DNA of 64,000 nucleotides from Carposina sasakii (GCA_014607495.2 CP053169.1:5146001-5210000), one strand, 5' to 3'; shown: positions 1 through 12,716, numbered from the stretch's first letter. Numbers and translations are program-made. The notes: a model not told the origin generated them from the letters alone.

Positions 1-134
1 TTCTAGAAAACCTGACAGACGTAAAGCAGCTGCGAGGCGGTGTGATCTTCCTTGACGCTTTACCCCTGAATGCAAATTCCAAGGTCGACCGGTCCAAACT
101 TAAGGAAATCGCTCTTAAATCGCCTGGGGCATAA
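1..134 (+). CDS. 3' end of an acyl-CoA synthetase / 4CL / luciferase-like gene (partial)
   Basis: Open frame from the window edge (first full codon at 3) to TAA at 132-134, encoding 43 residues. The peptide contains QLRGGVIFLDALPLNA followed by NSKVDRSKLKEIA, which matches the extreme C-terminal domain of the ANL superfamily (AMP-binding acyl-CoA synthetases, 4-coumarate-CoA ligases, firefly luciferase). The Lys of the A10 motif (usually P-x-x-x-x-G-K-x-x-R), which contacts the adenylate in this family, is kept as K in NSKVDR, but the usual Gly before it is Ser. It ends in SPGA, so no C-terminal SKL-type peroxisome signal is seen. It is the last exon or part of it; an AG acceptor is not in the window. 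The exact substrate cannot be told. The next gene downstream is a lipid-binding protein on the same strand. Confidence 0.8.
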   Translation, partial: LENLTDVKQLRGGVIFLDALPLNANSKVDRSKLKEIALKSPGA

Positions 135-1011
135 GCAAACAATCCAGCTTCGCAATACTGGCTGCTGGTATTGGGGGCACATTTGCGCCGGGAGCAAACG
201 AATAGGGGAATGAAGCATTACTTATGGTTATAATTTGAATTAGCTATTTAATTGTATTTTTCATTAAATATAATTGTAAAAAATAACAATCCTCTGTAAA
301 ATGTTAGTTCGATATTTAAGTAAAGAAATATCTCTATCAGATACCGATATCGTTTTAATTTATTGTTATGAACAAAGTTAAAGCAAATATCTATGAAATT
401 AGGTAAATACCTACGTCCCATAATTTTTCTCTTTGAAACACCTGGAGTTTGTGAAACCTACCAATCCTAGTAGGCGATGTTGCACACGTAGAAAGACGCA
501 CAGATTTTTTATTTTGATATCATAATCGCTTTTAATCCGGTTTTTAAACGCTCTGCCAAGCAAAAGGCCTACTTACCTACATGACCGCGAGTCTACGTAC
601 TTACCTCGTTATTACAGTTTACATACGCGAAAGAAATGAGAAATCATAGATCCCAAATATAAGGAAATTAAGCTCTTGAAAAATACCCGATTCATGAAAA
701 TTTTGATGAGACGAATAAATGATCAAATATAACTCGAATATAGGACATAACCGTCCTTTTGGTGCAGTCGGGTGTTAAATAGTGCCTTGTCGAGCTTTGC
801 TGTTACTGCAACGGTTTCCGAAAATGCAGCTGTCCAAGTCTACTGACATCTAATTTAATTCAGGTTTTCATGTACTTAAACATTATATTTGTTTTTTTTT
901 TTATAAACATAAACAGGCAGGCAGTTGGGACAACTGAGTTCGCCTGTATCTGATTGTTTTCCTCTTACGACTTTCTATGGTCTTTAATACGTTTGTCCAG
1001 TTTATTCTTAT

Positions 1012-1235
1012 ATACTAGCGGTCGCCCACGACTTCGTCCGCGAAAGGGGGCATTGCACCCGTGCGAAGCCGGGGCGGATTGCTATATACCCTATAGACTT
1101 TCTCGATAAACGGGCTATCTTACACTGAAAGAATTTTTCAAATCAGACCAGTAGTTCCTGAGATTAGCGCGTTCAAACAAACAAACAAACAAACTCTTCA
1201 GCTTTATAATATTAATATATATTATTATAAAAAAT
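1012..1235 (-). repeat. Dispersed lepidopteran repeat (family L1: GAAGAGTTTG / gacttcgtccgcg)
   Basis: Reverse-oriented copy of a unit that also sits inside the 794-bp repeats at 3085 and 55514 (about 3461-3660 and 55894-56092): an AT-rich head with 'aaagctgaagagtttgtttg', a middle 'gaaaaattctttcagtg' and a GC-rich tail 'gacttcgtccgcg'. Probably the 3' part of a retroposon; the family assignment is from general memory of lepidopteran genomes. Confidence 0.6.
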
Positions 1236-1619
1236 AATAATATTAGTATAGATTTATTCCCTATGTGCTTACCTGACTTATAGATGCTATGACTCCTAAA
1301 ATGATGACTCCTAATTTTCTTTAACAGCTGGTAATTTGATGTGATTATTTGTGTACCTACTTACCAATAAATTATTTTTACCCTATGTAGAGTACCTATG
1401 TTTCACAAAAAAGTTACTCTGACCGGAAGCCCTAATTGCTTTCTGTATGACTACATTATTTATGGAACCGTATACAAAAAATCCCAGTTGCGAAGTACGG
1501 GAGCTATTCTACAAAGTAAATTGTATACCGCGTCATCGAACCTTGGACCACTAACGTAAGAGGCAAGCAATTCCTTACAACCGAACTAACTGTTGAGCGT
1601 AGCACACATGTACATAAAG

Positions 1620-1633
1620 TTATATAAATAAAT
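1620..1633 (+). promoter_or_regulatory. TATA-like element of FABP1
   Basis: TTATATAAATAAAT lies 32 bp before the FABP1 start codon. The spacing would leave a very short 5' UTR, so an upstream leader exon is possible. Confidence 0.35.
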
Positions 1634-1664
1634 ACGTGTAAATAAATATTTGTAAACAACACTG

Positions 1665-4600
1665 ATGGATCAATACATTGGGAAACGGTACAAGTTGAAG
1701 TCTTCGGATAATTTCGACGAATATCTTAAGTTTATAGGTGAGTTAATATTTACAAAAACATTTTTAAAACATTGTTTAGACTAATACGAGTACCGTCAAA
1801 TGTCACATTTAATAATCGTTTAATATCTGATCTAACTGTACCTACTTATAATAGACGTGGTTTTGCAGTAACACCGCATGTGTTTTATGCTTTTATACTG
1901 TTTGTATATTATAGGTTCTCATAGTGAATTAATTTTCGTGAACTAAAACAGAGTTTTGTAAGCTCGTATTTTTTTCGTGGTAATAAATATGTATGTAATT
2001 CAATTTTTATACCATTAAGTTATTCCCTAGAGTTCCTCCTTGGATGTATTCATATTTGCTTTTAGGGGTCATCCACAAATTACATGAATTTCATGATTTT
2101 TTACCCCTCCCCCCTTGTCACAGCTGGTCACATTTGTGAGACCCCTAGTGTCTAGACTCCCTAGTGTGACGGCACATTTAGCTTTTTTTTGTAAATTTAT
2201 ATTTTGTGATTATTGAATGAAAATGTGACGTCACGAAATTTAGGACCCCTCCCACCCCCTTGTCACACAATGTCATAGTTAGACGACCCCCTCCCTCCCC
2301 CTTAAACTGTGACGTAATATATGTATGGCCCCTTAGGTACTTACAATTATTAAAATATAACTTCGCAGGACAATTTCTTACTAAAAAAGGAGCTGATGTT
2401 TTTTATGTCATCATGAAAGGTATGTGTATGAAAGGTAATAGGTAGGTATTCCAATAAAAACTTAATCTATTGCTAGTGTTTCTGTATGATTGCTTGCATA
2501 ATGTAAGCAGTGAGATGACAGTTATTGTTTGTAACATTATCCGGTTACATTTATAGGTAAATTACATAGCTGTAGGATTTTAATATTGATGTATCTGATT
2601 ATTTATGTGTAGGATGTGGTGGATACGGTTTAACTATGCTTTTGAGATAAAGTAAACCTAAAGAAAAAACATCTAATGGAAAATTGATAGGTACATTTAT
2701 TTATTTTATATTTTTGTAGTTTATATCACCATTTCTAGTTCAAAGAAGTACCTACACCAATTTATAGTACAATTTTTTCACATAAACAGTCAATGTTTCG
2801 CTCTCCGTAACCTTCGAAATTAAGCATAATGTAAGAAAAACACAACAACAATGGCGAACTGAGGGCCTGAATTTTAAAATCGTAATAACTTTTAAACGAA
2901 AAGAAGAAACGACTGCGTCTTGCATGTACAAATTAATTAGCAGCAGATAGCATTTCAAACGTTGTCTGAAGGTTTGTGATTTTATTGTACTAATGGTGTT
3001 AAACATGGGTGCGGCTGAGGGCCCGTTTAAAACGAATATTCAGATGAGATGACAGCGTTTTGAAATAAACCATTGTAGTACAATTTTTGACGTGAAACGT
3101 CTTTAAAATCGCGCCGACACATACGGGTACCAGGTTTAAAAACTGGACCGTAACGAAATGGTCTATATCATCGTACCTTAATAATTAAAAAACTATTAGT
3201 CTTAGAAACAAAAATGTGGTGTAAATATTTCACTTATATAGTCAGCTCGCTGTTATGACATTGAGTTCGTGTCGGGGTCAAGCGGGGCGGCGGGGGGGAT
3301 ACTGCGATAACTGTGCGAAACCGGCGCTCACGCTTGTTTCTATTCAGTGTAACTCGTGACTCCGACTTTATAGCGTGGTGATTCTTTCGTGTGTTTGTCA
3401 AGTTTATTTGAACCGATTGATTTATACAAAAATAAGTGTAATTTGGACAGTATTTATATCTATACTAATATTATAAAGCTGAAGAGTTTGTTTGTTTGTT
3501 TGTTTGAACGCGCTAATCTCAGGAACTACTGGTCTGATTTGAAAAATTCTTTCAGTGTTAGATAGCCCATTTACCAAGGAAGGCTACAGTCTATACAACA
3601 ACCTGCCCGGCTTCGCACGGGTACAACGCCCCCTCACGCGGACGAAGTCGTGGGCGGCTGCTATTTAAAATAACCAGAAAGTGACAATAAATATATAAAC
3701 ATTTGCTATGTATTTTATGTTTCTATTACGTACCTGTTCTTTTTTTATTAAAATACTTAAAACAGCGTCCATCTTGTTTTCATTTCAATATTTTACTTTA
3801 AAAGCGATTCGCTAACATAGACGTTTCACGTTAAAACCAACGGCCGTGTGCCCCGACACAGCCCCACCCGCTTTTTTTTATCATTACTTAGATTTTGACG
3901 TAAATACTTTTGCTCTAGTGTCCATAGTTTGTCCGATACAGCCGGACCCTCAGACGGCATATGCGGCCTGGAGACCCGACATTTTGGGTTATAACTCGCT
4001 TAATTAATAAGTACAAATTCCTAAACTAACTGTACAATTGTTTTAGAATGAGTAGTAAATCCTAAGCATAGTTACAAAGCCTTTTAGTACACGGGCCCTC
4101 AATCCGCATGCACATAAAATAGGCTAGGCCTTGAAATATAGAGACGCACATAAATCAAATTCTACCTACTTATCTACAATAAAACTACTCACAACTACTA
4201 AAGTCACTCGCCTCACCTTTGCACTCGATTTTAATTTCATTTGCACATTAATTTCGGTGGTATTCCATTAACTTGCAAAATATAAATAGACTTAAATATA
4301 AAATAGACTTAATTCTATAATCGCTAGATCTATATTAAGTTAGTTCTAAAAATGATTCTGAGTTTATAATTTATGGTTCCTCGACTAATAAAAAATATTT
4401 ATTTCAATTAATTGCTGATATTAATAATCTGAGTCATGCATTTCTATTAATATTATTTCGTGGTACTAATTTACAATCACGGAAAACCCCCGAGAAACTA
4501 GTTCCTAGTAAGTATTGCAATTTTATAAAAAAAAACCTTCCTACGCATTCATATCTGTCATGGTCATAAAAACGTATGAACTCTAGATATGCGTAACTCA

Positions 4601-6755
4601 TAGGTAAGTACATGTATAATACAGCATTAATACATAATGTAGGCATAGAAGAGTAGTCACGGTAAGTTATTCAAGATTGTATTTCGACCTGCAACCCGTA
4701 TGATGAATTTGGTGAGAGCGAGAAGTCTCACTTTTAAACGTCAAATTCACAGAACTATTAATAACTAGATAAACTAAGTGGATGTACTTTGCATGTAAAA
4801 AATAGACTTAAGAATTTAGAATAGACACTCGTTCTTGAGCCAGGACTGAATAAATTAGGGCTGATTAAAGTGGTTTGCAATCCCTTTTTACATACCAAGT
4901 AGAAACACTTGCCTTGTCTAGTTATTACTTAGCTCTGTGGATTTGACGTTTGAAAGTGAGACATCTCGCTCTCACCAAATTCATCATACGGGTTGCAGGT
5001 CGAAATACGGGTGCCGATGTCGTCTTGTACGGATCTGCATGCTGGGCCGTTAAAAAGAATAATGAAAATCTGTAAGAGTCGACTAACAGCCAATTTGTGA
5101 TCTTGACAGATTTTTTGCATATCTCAGATTTAATATTCAATTGTTTTAATGCAAAATTTCAAATTAGGAATAAAAAAACCTAGATTATTTTTGATCTCTC
5201 GTACTGAAATTGGCCGTAAGAAACACAAGCGTTCTGCTGAAAGAATCGCCTGAGCGATTAGCTAGCAACTTGTCACTGATTAGTATTTACATCTGTCTCC
5301 GCTATGCTAAACGTGGCTGTGAGATCTCCTGTATGAACGTGCAGTTCTGGCTACGTTTCGGCAACACAGCCTTGTGTATACCTACCTAACTATCTATGTA
5401 TGTTGTGGATATTGACTCACCTTAGGTACTTATCCCTTTTTTCCTCAGGTGTAGGCTACCTGTCCCGTAAAGCAGCTTGTGCAGTGACGCCAATAGCTTT
5501 CATCATCAAGAATGACGATGGCACCTATGCTTTGATGATGTCGACCACAATCCGTGATGTACAAATAGGACCTTTCAAATTGGGCGAAGAATTCACGGAG
5601 ACTCGACCAGACGGTACACTGGTAATTATTTATTTAACCATTCCCTCAGATAAATATAAATATTTGAGATGAAACTTACCGACATTTTGCCTAATCCTTG
5701 CCTAATCATACTATGCATTTATTTAGGGCACGCTTAGGCTAGGCGCGCACTGTATATTTTTCGCTTTGCGGTATAAAATCGCGCCACAGTTGAGTATTAT
5801 ATCATTGAGTTTGACTTTATAGCTAAGTGCGCGCAATAATATTGAAAACTCAATGTTTTATCTCAATTTACCGATATTCGATTAATTAAACACTTGTCTT
5901 CCTTAGACATTGTTTAAGCAAAATAACATAGTGTAACTTTGACAGATATTTCATATATTTCGCTGTCAACTGTCATCTTAGAGAGTGTCTAACTCATAGA
6001 GAAAATTTCCTAAATCTATGGTCTAACTTTAGATGTAGTTTTGCAATACCCATGTTTAATGAGTGTCTAACTTTAGACATAGTTTTGTAATACCTACCAA
6101 CCAATGTTAGAGTTAAATCTTGTCATTAACCAATTTCTGTGTGAACTGTGATTAAATAAAAAGTAGATTGTAACTTGCCTTTTTAGTGAGGTCACTTTCG
6201 AAAGGGCACTTGATAACTTACTTACCTTATCTTTGTTTAAATCAGTGGTTCCCAAAGTTGTCCATGTGGACCCCCAGGAGTCCACATGGGACTCGATGGG
6301 GGTCTACGTTGACGTGAAAAAATGGGGGTTCACAATTAATTTGCAGGTATGTGGTGTAGGCCTGTAGGGGGTCCACCAAACCAGTTAACTTTTCAAAGGG
6401 GTCTATGAGAAAAAGAAGTTTGGGAACCCCTGGTTTAAATGAACGTTTCTTAATTTTAAACAGGTTAAGTCCACAGTAGTGTATAAGGACAACAAGATTA
6501 TTCATACACAAGTCGAAAGTACTGGAAGGACGTCAAGGCATCAGAGAGAATTTAAGGACAATCTCCTTACAGTGGTATGACGATGTTGAATTATTATTGT
6601 AAGACTAGGTCTTGTTTCGATTCATGAGGCATTAATTTAAATATTCTTCTTTTTCATGATGTTAGATACTCGTATAATTTTATTTTCTATTTTAGACTTC
6701 GACAGCGGAAGGCTGGGATGGAAAATGTGTACGTGTTTACGAGCTATTACCATAA
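1665..6755 (+). CDS. FABP1: cellular fatty-acid/retinoid-binding protein, CRABP-like (4 exons)
   Basis: Exons 1665-1737, 5449-5621, 6464-6574, 6696-6755 join in frame (phases 1,0,0) to give 138 residues. Exon 1 carries the family signature (GKRYKLKSSDNFDEYL, near residues 6-21), exon 2 the beta-strand block ending in a GEEF-type strand, exon 3 a VKST...REF hairpin, exon 4 WDG and the C-terminal strand with R-V-Y, the R-x-Y pair that binds the ligand carboxylate in this family. Such proteins are soluble cytosolic 10-strand beta-barrels that carry fatty acids, retinoids or similar acids. The C-terminus (VRVYELLP) differs from the other four copies (RYYSA-like) and is closer to vertebrate FABP/CRABP endings; it is also the longest and most diverged copy. 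Intron 1 (3.7 kb) holds a MITE, the 794-bp repeat A and a long-TIR MITE; intron 2 holds a hAT MITE. All donors are GT and acceptors AG. The gene assignment is firm; the ligand is not known. Confidence 0.87.
2063..2336. mobile_element. MITE, TIR TTAGGGGTCATCCACAAATT (approx.)
   Basis: About 270 bp in FABP1 intron 1. The left end GGGGTCATCCACAAATTACAT pairs imperfectly with the right end GTGACGTAATATATGTATGG-CCCC. The interior has C-rich blocks with repeated TTGTCACA. No coding capacity. Confidence 0.55.
3085..3878 (+). mobile_element. 794-bp unclassified repeat, copy A
   Basis: Nearly identical (five substitutions plus a G-run length change seen by eye) to 55514-56309. It starts TTTTGACGTGAAACGTCT; the inverted complement AGACGTTTCACGTTAAAA lies at 3819-3836 (17 of 18 paired). 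A further 42 bp beyond that arm (3837-3878, ending in a T run) are shared by both copies, so the true right end may be outside the arm. It contains a dispersed lepidopteran repeat unit (about 3461-3660). No long ORF. Superfamily not recognised. Confidence 0.75.
4681..5006. mobile_element. Long-TIR MITE (family M3), complete copy
   Basis: 326 bp with inverted arms of about 70 bp. The left end reads ATTTCGACCTGCAACCCGTA; the right end is its complement, TACGGGTTGCAGGTCGAAAT. The arms continue through GTGAGAGCGAGA..TCTCAC and a GACGTTT..AAACGTC block. Non-coding. In FABP1 intron 1. Related copies: 8089-8541 and 22428-22727. Confidence 0.75.
6243..6432. mobile_element. hAT-type MITE with 8-bp target duplication
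   Basis: 190 bp. Ends CAGTGGTTCCCAAA and TTTGGGAACCCCTG; flanked by the perfect 8-bp direct repeat GTTTAAAT (6235-6242 and 6433-6440), the hallmark of hAT transposition. In FABP1 intron 2, ending 31 bp before exon 3. Same family as 18191-18347. Confidence 0.85.
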
Positions 6756-6937
6756 GTTTGTAGCAAAAAATTCGCTATTAATACGAGTACAGAACAAGGT
6801 AAACTTACCTACTTTACTTTTAAATAATTACAATAAACAATAGAGTGATACCTCTGAAGCTCAAATGCGCTTCAAAAATGAGGTTATTTATTTTTCAGTA
6901 AAGAAGTTAGCCGACATCTTTATCTATTTTTTCTATC

Positions 6938-7135
6938 TATACATATAATAAAATTGTAACGGGTCGATGGTTGTGCACGCTAATCTCAGAAACGGCTGAA
7001 CCGATTTCGATGCAGTTTTCAGAAATACATTGTGTCTCACTTAACATATACTCATAGGCTACTTTATATCCCAGATAATTTCGACTTTTTTTGTCTGCAG
7101 TCGACGCGGAAGGAGTCGCTGGCATCCACTAGTGG
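6938..7135 (-). repeat. Dispersed lepidopteran repeat (family L2), partial
   Basis: Reverse-oriented partial copy of the unit at 12797-13112, 47246-47466 and 62683-63015. Landmarks: 'gctaatctcagaaacggct', 'gataatttcgac' and a GC-rich end 'ctggcatccactag'. Confidence 0.6.
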
Positions 7136-7495
7136 ATAATAAGTTCTAACACCTGTTTTATATTAATGGTGTCTAGTATTTATTATAAATGCTTCTCTTC
7201 CCGGGCATACTGTACAAGTAGGTAGAGGGACAAGAGAGTCTTGGTGTTTTGTAGGCGATGGGCTGGTTTTTTTAATGGGTGTGTTGAGTGACAGTGTCCC
7301 GAATTCTCATATTTAGAAATAACTAGATACCTACCTACTTTTACTTTTAAAGCCCGATAGAACACCGCGAGCCGCTGAGTTTCTTGGCTGACTCTTATGA
7401 CGTACATGGAAGGTGACGCAGTTGATGTATTCTTGTGAAGCCCCGCATTTGCACAGGACTCTGTCATTTTTGAATAAAATTACTTAGGACATTCA

Positions 7496-7885
7496 TACAG
7501 GGTGATTTTTGGTCGTCAACGTTCCCGAAAACTACGGGATCTCCTCATCATCACGACCATTTTTCTTCATGGAAGCATACCTGGGAAGTGTCTGGTTTCC
7601 AAAATATTAGGGACCAAAGTTGAGTAAATAGACTGCATTTCACTACATAAATGCACATTGACGCGTGTAGCAAGATTTTTTCACTGGAAATAATTAATAT
7701 GTGTCTGTCTATGAAAAAACTAGCATTAACACTGGATACTATAAATTTCGCCCGATCAAGTAGTTCAAAAAAAAATTTAAAAATTTACATCGTTTCCCTA
7801 GCACTTCTTTTGGCATAAACTTACTTTATTAGATGTATAGAGTACGTACCCTTCGTTTAGGGTGGCAACGAAAAAACACCCTGTA
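7496..7885 (+). mobile_element. MITE family M1, copy 1
   Basis: 390 bp bounded by TACAGGGTGATTTTTGGTCG and ..CAACGAAAAAACACCCTGTA (inverted ends CAGGGTG-TTTTT). Five copies lie in the window (7496, 9967, 14512 reversed, 23620, 40008); all share the interior 'cattttt..ccatggaagc' and 'taaacttactttatt'. Non-coding. Confidence 0.8.
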
Positions 7886-8088
7886 TAACTACTGTATAAA
7901 AAGGTACACACGACTATATTTCCGAAATGGGATAGTCATAGCTGCAGGAGCATAAAAGACATCCCACAGTCACGTTTAGCACAGCGGGGATAGATCATGA
8001 TCAGTGACAAGTTTCTAGCTTATCGCCTGAGAGACTGCCCGAGTTCTATCGACTAGGTATTATGACATGCACGGAAGGAGATGCAGCA

Positions 8089-8541
8089 GCACGCGTATGA
8101 ATTTGGTGAGAGCGAGATGTCTCACTTTTAAACGTCAAACTCACAGAGCTATTAATAACTAGATAAACTAAGTGTATGTACTTTGCATGTAAAATTAGAA
8201 TAGACACCTCGTTCTCAAGCCAGACTGAGTGAATTAGGGCACCGTATGATCTGCACCCGTATGATGAATTTGGTGAGAGCGTCATTTTTAAACGTCAAAT
8301 TCACAGAACTAAACTAAGTGTATGTACTTTGCATGTAAAAAAATAGACTTAAGAATTAGAATAAACACTCGTTTTCGAGCCAGGACTAAATGAATTAGGG
8401 CTGATAGAAGTGGTTTGCGATCCCTTTTTACACACCAAGTAGAAACACTTGCCTTGTCTAGTTATTATTTAGCTATGTAGATTTGACGTTTAAAAGTGAG
8501 ACATCTCACTCTCACCAAATTCATCATACGCGTGCTGATGT
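8089..8541. mobile_element. MITE family M3 with a duplicated head
   Basis: Two successive left-arm starts ('gaatttggtgagagcg' at about 8098 and 8266) but one right arm ('ctctcaccaaattcatcatacg' region near 8510-8530). A first, shorter piece (about 8096-8250) is followed by a full-length one, so this is a nested or slipped copy. Confidence 0.6.
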
Positions 8542-9564
8542 ATTTTAGTGAAGCCCCGCATCAGCACAGGAGCGTTATTATTTGGTGCAAACTTTAATAA
8601 TTATGTATTTGGCATTCGTGGGCTCTTGTAATATAATATTGGATATCGTCACGTTTTGGGCTTGGTTCTGAAATATAGGTCAAATTTTGTTCATTTTCCA
8701 AACATGATACAGGGTGTAAGGGACAGCTATTCCAATATTTGAAGATTGCAATTTTGAAGTAATTCCGTCAAATTTTGTATTTTATTATAATCAAGATGCA
8801 CCAAATTCAAAGTAAAAGTGCAAATTAATATTTAGCAATCGAAAATATTGGGATCGGCGAAACATACTTAGAAAATAAAATTTACACTTAATAATTAGAA
8901 TTACCTACTTATAAAACTTTGTAAAACTCTTCTATTACTGACTGATTGAGTGATTGACGCTAATTTATTATGTCCATTACTTTTATGTTTCTTAGGCACT
9001 AATGGAAAATTTTGCGAACGCCTAGTACCTATTATTATCGCGAAAACATAGGTAGATTACTAAATACAGTTACTTAAATCCAAACCAACGTCATGATCTT
9101 TCCGCAACAGTATTTCTATGGCTGTCACTTACATCCTGTAATTTATTAGATAAGATATTGCGATGATAACGTTTTTATTTAGCTATAGATAGTTACTAGC
9201 CTATCCTAAGGGAGAAAACCACTTACCGTATTATTACTTACAAAAACAATTTAAACCATGTTTAAGCTAAACATTGCCTAAATTAAATTGGACAGATATT
9301 CTAAGGACATTTTTAATTAGTGTCTAACTTTAGTCGCTGTTTTGTAATAATTTTAAGGTTCAGTCGACCCATGACCGTCTCTTCTAGTGCAGATGCAGAG
9401 AATGAATGAATATTATAGAGAATAAATGCATACACCACCTTCAAACTATTCTTAATAATCCTGTACCTATCTACATATTTTTAAGCTGCAATTATTCTGA
9501 AAAGTATGGCCAACAAAATCTACTTTAACCGAACTTAATTATTATCTTCGTCCAATATCCACTC

Positions 9565-9575
9565 AGATAAGATAA
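9565..9575 (+). promoter_or_regulatory. Tandem GATA-factor sites upstream of FABP2
   Basis: AGATAAGATAA (two overlapping GATA cores) 90 bp before the FABP2 start codon, with a reverse TTATCT near 9542. No TATA box is obvious here. GATA factors drive fat-body and midgut genes in insects; use in this gene is inference. Confidence 0.35.
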
Positions 9576-9664
9576 TATTTCCGTGATAAATTAGAGGAAC
9601 TCATTGATCCAGGATTATTCGCAATTTTGTGGCCGCACGAGTAACCAACTTAGAAACTAACAAA

Positions 9665-12600
9665 ATGGCCTTCCTTGGTAAGGAATACAAATTCGAAAGG
9701 CAGGAGAACTTCGAGGAGTTCGTGAATGCCATTCGTGAGTACCTTTCTTTATTTTTTGCGAAAATGAACATTCTCAAACCCATTTTTATATTAATTTTTT
9801 ATTTAAGTATTTGTATTTTTTTGTTATATTTGTTATATTTTATCTTGCGATGATTTATATTTTGGCATTTGAAGATAAAACCAATTAGCATATTATTCTG
9901 TAGTCTACACGGACGGAGTCGCGGGTAACGGCTAGATACATTATGATGCTTTGTAAATAGTAAATATACAGGATGATTTTTGGTCGTCAACGTTCCCGTA
10001 AACTACAGATCTCCTCATCACCATCATTTTTCTCCATGGAAGCATACCTGGGAAGTGTCTCGTTTCCAAAATATAGGGTCAAAGTTGAGTAAATAGACTG
10101 CGTTTTTCTCATAAATGCACATTGACGCGCGTAGCAAGATTTTTTCACGGAAATAATTAATATCTGTCTATGAAAAAAAACTAGCATAAACACTGGATAC
10201 TATAAATTTCGCCAAATCAACTTATTAAAAAAATCTAAAAAAATTACATCGTTTCCCAGTATTTTTTTTTTGGCATAAACTTACTTTATTTGATGTATAG
10301 AGTACGTACTCTTCGTTAAGGGTGGCAACGAAAAAACATCCTGTATATTGTATTACAAATATATATTGTAAAGAGAAAAAGGGAAGCGAAATGCTATGAA
10401 AACAGCCCATTGTAGAGAACCTATCCTCAAAGGACTCGAAATCACATGTTTATTTTTCACATTTGTATAACCATTTCTTAGTTGTTATGGAATTCTCCAA
10501 ACATGTGATTTCGACTCTGAAATTTTGTGTGCCGGTTCTTTATAGTGGGCTATTTACATGGTTTTTGCTTAACATACGGGTACCACATCCTGTAGAAGTG
10601 GAGACCTATAATATTTATTGGCCTACTGTTTCTACGACTTCTGTTTAATTTTCTCAGTTATTGCTGTAGGGTTACTTAAGATTGTAAAATAAAATGAAAT
10701 AATAGAGCGAATTGGATAAAATATAACGATACCATAAGAACGACATGGTACTAAAAATTGGCTTGCATTATCAACTTCGTAACCTATCGATATCTCTAAC
10801 CTATCCATATCGGCTAAGCCATGGCTAAATAATAAATTGTTTTATTACAAGTTTATCAAACCTTGCATAGTGCAAAAGTAGCAAAAATCGGTTACATAGT
10901 GATCCCCAAGTAGACCATTAGGCTGCCTTTCCACCAAAGATGTCTTGCTATTGATGCGTTTGTTAGCCACCAATCATATTAATCGGACTTTCACCGATCA
11001 AATGGGTGAAACTTTAGAGAAAGGTCAGGTCAAGAGTACCTACCTACCCTAAACCGACGAACATGCATGAAAAATATAATGAAAGTAGATGAAGCGAAAT
11101 AGGTGTGTCAGGATCGTAGTAAATGGAGATCCGCGATCTCTGCCTACCCCTCCGGGAAAGAGGCGTGATTTTTATGTATGAATATTATTTGATAATAATT
11201 GACTAATTAATATGATTGGTGAACGTAGCATACCACGAGAAAAAGAAGTAGCCTGCTGGGGTACTCACTATGTAGGTACCCGATTACACTATACAAATTA
11301 TGAGAAATATGTCATGAAATAGCAACAATCAATATAAATGTCGTGACAAAAAACCATGAACTCTTAAAACAGGATTGTTTCCATGGTCAAAGCGAGTGTT
11401 GCTCACCGCAGCGACTGAGCAAGTAAAACAGAAAACATAATGTTCACATTCATCACATCACAGCCAGGAGTTTTCTTATTTTTTTTATTCATATAAAAAT
11501 GTTACATAAAAGGTTTAATAGTGCCATTAATCCTGTGAAGTTTACTTTATACTAACTTAAAACTTACTTACATATCTAGTCTATCTGTACCCTACACCAA
11601 TAACAAAATACCCACGCGAAATAAATGCGCGAAATAATTTAAAGATTAATCTGCGAATTTGTAATCAATCTCGTATAATAAGTACAAGTATTGCAATGGA
11701 CGTAAGCTAAAATATGGTCTATTACGACAGGGTTAAGATTAGATATCTTTATTATTAGCATATTTCTTGCTTGCTCATATCCATGGCCTTGATTCGCCTT
11801 TTTCAGCGATTGCCGAAGAGCTTAAACAAAATCTTCTGAAGTCGAAGCCGACCCTGAAATTGGAGCTCAACGGTGACACCTATACCTTGAGCACCATCTC
11901 AGAGCACTTCAACAGGGTCCAGACCTTCAAATCTGGAGTAGAATTCGAGGATAAGCTTCGCGACGGACTTGTTGTGAGTAGTCTCTGCTGTTTCTGATCA
12001 GCATTTCTGTTGTCGAAGTCCGCATGAGCGGTATACAGGGAAATACTATGCATAAAAATATAAAATATAAAAATAGTTTTGTGGAGCTAAGACTATCATT
12101 ATTTGTTATCCTTTTATAACAATAAATAAATAATAAATAATGCCATTAGAGTGCTTATCCACTTTGAAACATAAAATATAATTTGACGGCCAATTGGCGC
12201 AGTTGCTAGAGACCCTGTCTACGACACCATAGGTCCTGGGTTCGAATCCCACACACTCACATTGATATACCGGGATTGGCCCACCACTCACTCATTCCCG
12301 CCACTGCAACTTCTGTAAGCCAGGATCAGCAGAGGCAACTAGAAAAATGAAAACAAAGCATAGAAAATCCCGGGTGATTAAAACTAATAGAAAAACAGAA
12401 TGTGAAGCATGAAGATGACGGACTGACAAAATTATTCTAATTCACATTGATATAAAGATGACATTTTTTTAGGGGTCATGGATGGTCTGAAATTATTTAT
12501 GTATTTATTTATATATATACAGGGTGTAACAGAAAGGGTATGTTAAGCGAAAAGCTATGTAAATAGCCCACTATAGAGAACCTATTTCCAAAATTTGAGA

Positions 12601-12665
12601 CTCGAAATCACATTTTTATTTTTCAAGATTGTATGAAAATTCCTGCGATATTTAAAAATTGTCCA

Positions 12666-12716
<51 letters not shown>

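Larger units (their letters stand above)
135..1664. other. Spacer between the synthetase and FABP1
   Basis: No coding exon recognised. It holds the synthetase 3' UTR, one copy of a widespread lepidopteran repeat (1012-1235) and the presumed FABP1 promoter near 1620. The rest is AT-rich unique-looking sequence. Confidence 0.6.
6756..9664. other. FABP1-FABP2 spacer
   Basis: No gene seen. It contains a dispersed repeat (6938-7135), MITE M1 (7496-7885), a rearranged M3 MITE (8089-8541) and GATA-like sites just before FABP2. About 8600-9560 is AT-rich with nothing recognised. Confidence 0.55.

Noticed and set aside
7183..7467. 94-codon minus-strand ORF between FABP1 and FABP2
   Set aside because: Composed of repeat fragments also seen near 8536 and 23234; no domain recognised.
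12184..12260. Possible tRNA gene (A and B boxes)
   Set aside because: No acceptor-stem pairing, and an unrelated tail follows; it fits a tRNA-derived SINE.
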